This document shows positions 6,383 through 6,476 of a stretch of 6,476 nt of DNA, one piece after another (the first letter of the stretch is position 1; every line of letters starts with the position of its first letter). Location: the NCBI GenBank assembly GCA_946539945.1, contig CAMNHX010000097.1, positions 1 to 6,476 on the forward strand. The letters run 5' to 3'. Both the position numbers and the translations under genes were made by a program. The stretch is from an uncultured Desulfobulbus sp. GTDB taxonomy: Bacteria > Desulfobacterota > Desulfobulbia > Desulfobulbales > Desulfobulbaceae. The notes beneath the pieces were generated by a model that was given only the letters and a program-made list of their open reading frames with translations, was not told where the DNA came from and did not search any database.

Positions 6383-6476
6383 ATGTTAGAGCAATTCCGC
6401 TTTGTCTTTTTACTACTTTCGCCGCTTCGCTGGAAAGTCATTCTGAAGCGCGAAGCGCTGAAGAATCTCATGGAGA
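6383..6476 (+). CDS. Possible start of a further small gene, runs off the window
   Basis: An ATG two bases after the previous stop opens a frame that stays open for 31 codons to the window edge (MLEQFRFVFLLLSPLRWKV at the start). GGAG and AGGAG at 6372-6378 stand at suitable distance. Against it, these purines also encode the Glu-rich end of the preceding protein, the Leu codons TTA, CTA and CTT differ from the neighbours, and the second half is the palindromic repeat at 6440-6466. It may simply be an intergenic frame that happens to be open. No family can be assigned. Confidence 0.2.
   Translation, partial: MLEQFRFVFLLLSPLRWKVILKREALKNLME
6423..6466. repeat. Palindromic repeat of the dispersed ATTCTGA/GAAGAAT type
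   Basis: ATTCT (6440-6444), GA, AGCGC (6447-6451), loop GAA, GCGCT (6455-6459), GA, AGAAT (6462-6466) forms a symmetrical hairpin whose internal GA/GA mismatch could be bridged by sheared G-A pairs. A second arrangement pairs CGCTTCGC (6423-6430) with GCGAAGCG (6450-6457), so two mutually exclusive stems exist. Many bacterial genomes carry intergenic repeats close to GTCATTCTGAGCGAAGCG followed by AAGAATCTC; this copy looks like a variant of that class (recollection). It lies downstream of the Cys-rich gene and could serve as a transcript-end or stabilising structure, though no T-run follows inside the window. Confidence 0.6.

Noticed and set aside
6382..6425. Possible rho-independent terminator after the Cys-rich gene
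   Set aside because: A T-rich run (CTTTGTCTTTTT) is present but is preceded by only a three-base AGC/GCT stem, and the later strong hairpin has no T-run after it inside the window.
5398..6471. 357-codon open frame on the minus strand
   Set aside because: It lies opposite the end of rsmB and the whole Cys-rich gene, both of which have motifs and ribosome sites; its own start is within the palindromic repeat and it shows no family features.

Overview
The window is 6476 bases of moderately high-GC bacterial chromosome with dense, mostly housekeeping-type genes. The gene content (MoxR/DUF58 pair, membrane M48 protease, surE, rsmB, a small Cys-rich protein), the strong GGAGG-type ribosome sites and the protein style would suit a Desulfovibrio-like or related Desulfobacterota (deltaproteobacterial) organism. 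That assignment is inference from impression, not proven by a marker gene. No mobile element, CRISPR array, tRNA or rRNA was seen.

Left part, minus strand (1-1783): a two-gene unit transcribed leftward. It holds a MoxR-family AAA+ ATPase, followed with a one-base stop/start overlap (TGATG) by a DUF58 protein whose C-terminus lies beyond the window. The pair is the standard MoxR-DUF58 arrangement, thought to act in chaperone-like maturation or envelope-linked assembly.

A divergent intergenic region of about 220 bases (1784-2004) separates this from rightward genes. It carries the MoxR ribosome site, a weak candidate promoter for the leftward unit, and a small ACAAA-N4-TTTGT palindrome.

Right part, plus strand (about 2005-6381): a multi-pass M48-family membrane metallopeptidase, SurE 5'-nucleotidase, an RsmB-type 16S rRNA m5C methyltransferase and an unrecognised 223-residue protein ending in a Cys-rich, probably zinc-binding segment. 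surE and the methyltransferase gene abut exactly: same frame, separated only by a TAA, with a GTG start. They are probably co-transcribed. Together with the next gene they look like a stationary-phase/RNA-maintenance operon.

Two places deserve a second look. First, the M48 reading frame loses its coding character near position 3370, has no stop before surE and runs 145 bases into surE. The same stretch holds a degenerate 7-base tandem repeat just before the surE ribosome site. Second, the last 95 bases hold a palindrome (6440-6466) resembling widespread dispersed bacterial repeats of the ATTCTGA...GAAGAAT type, which is also spanned by a short open frame running off the end. Otherwise the window looks ordinary, and I do not see a new multi-gene system in it.
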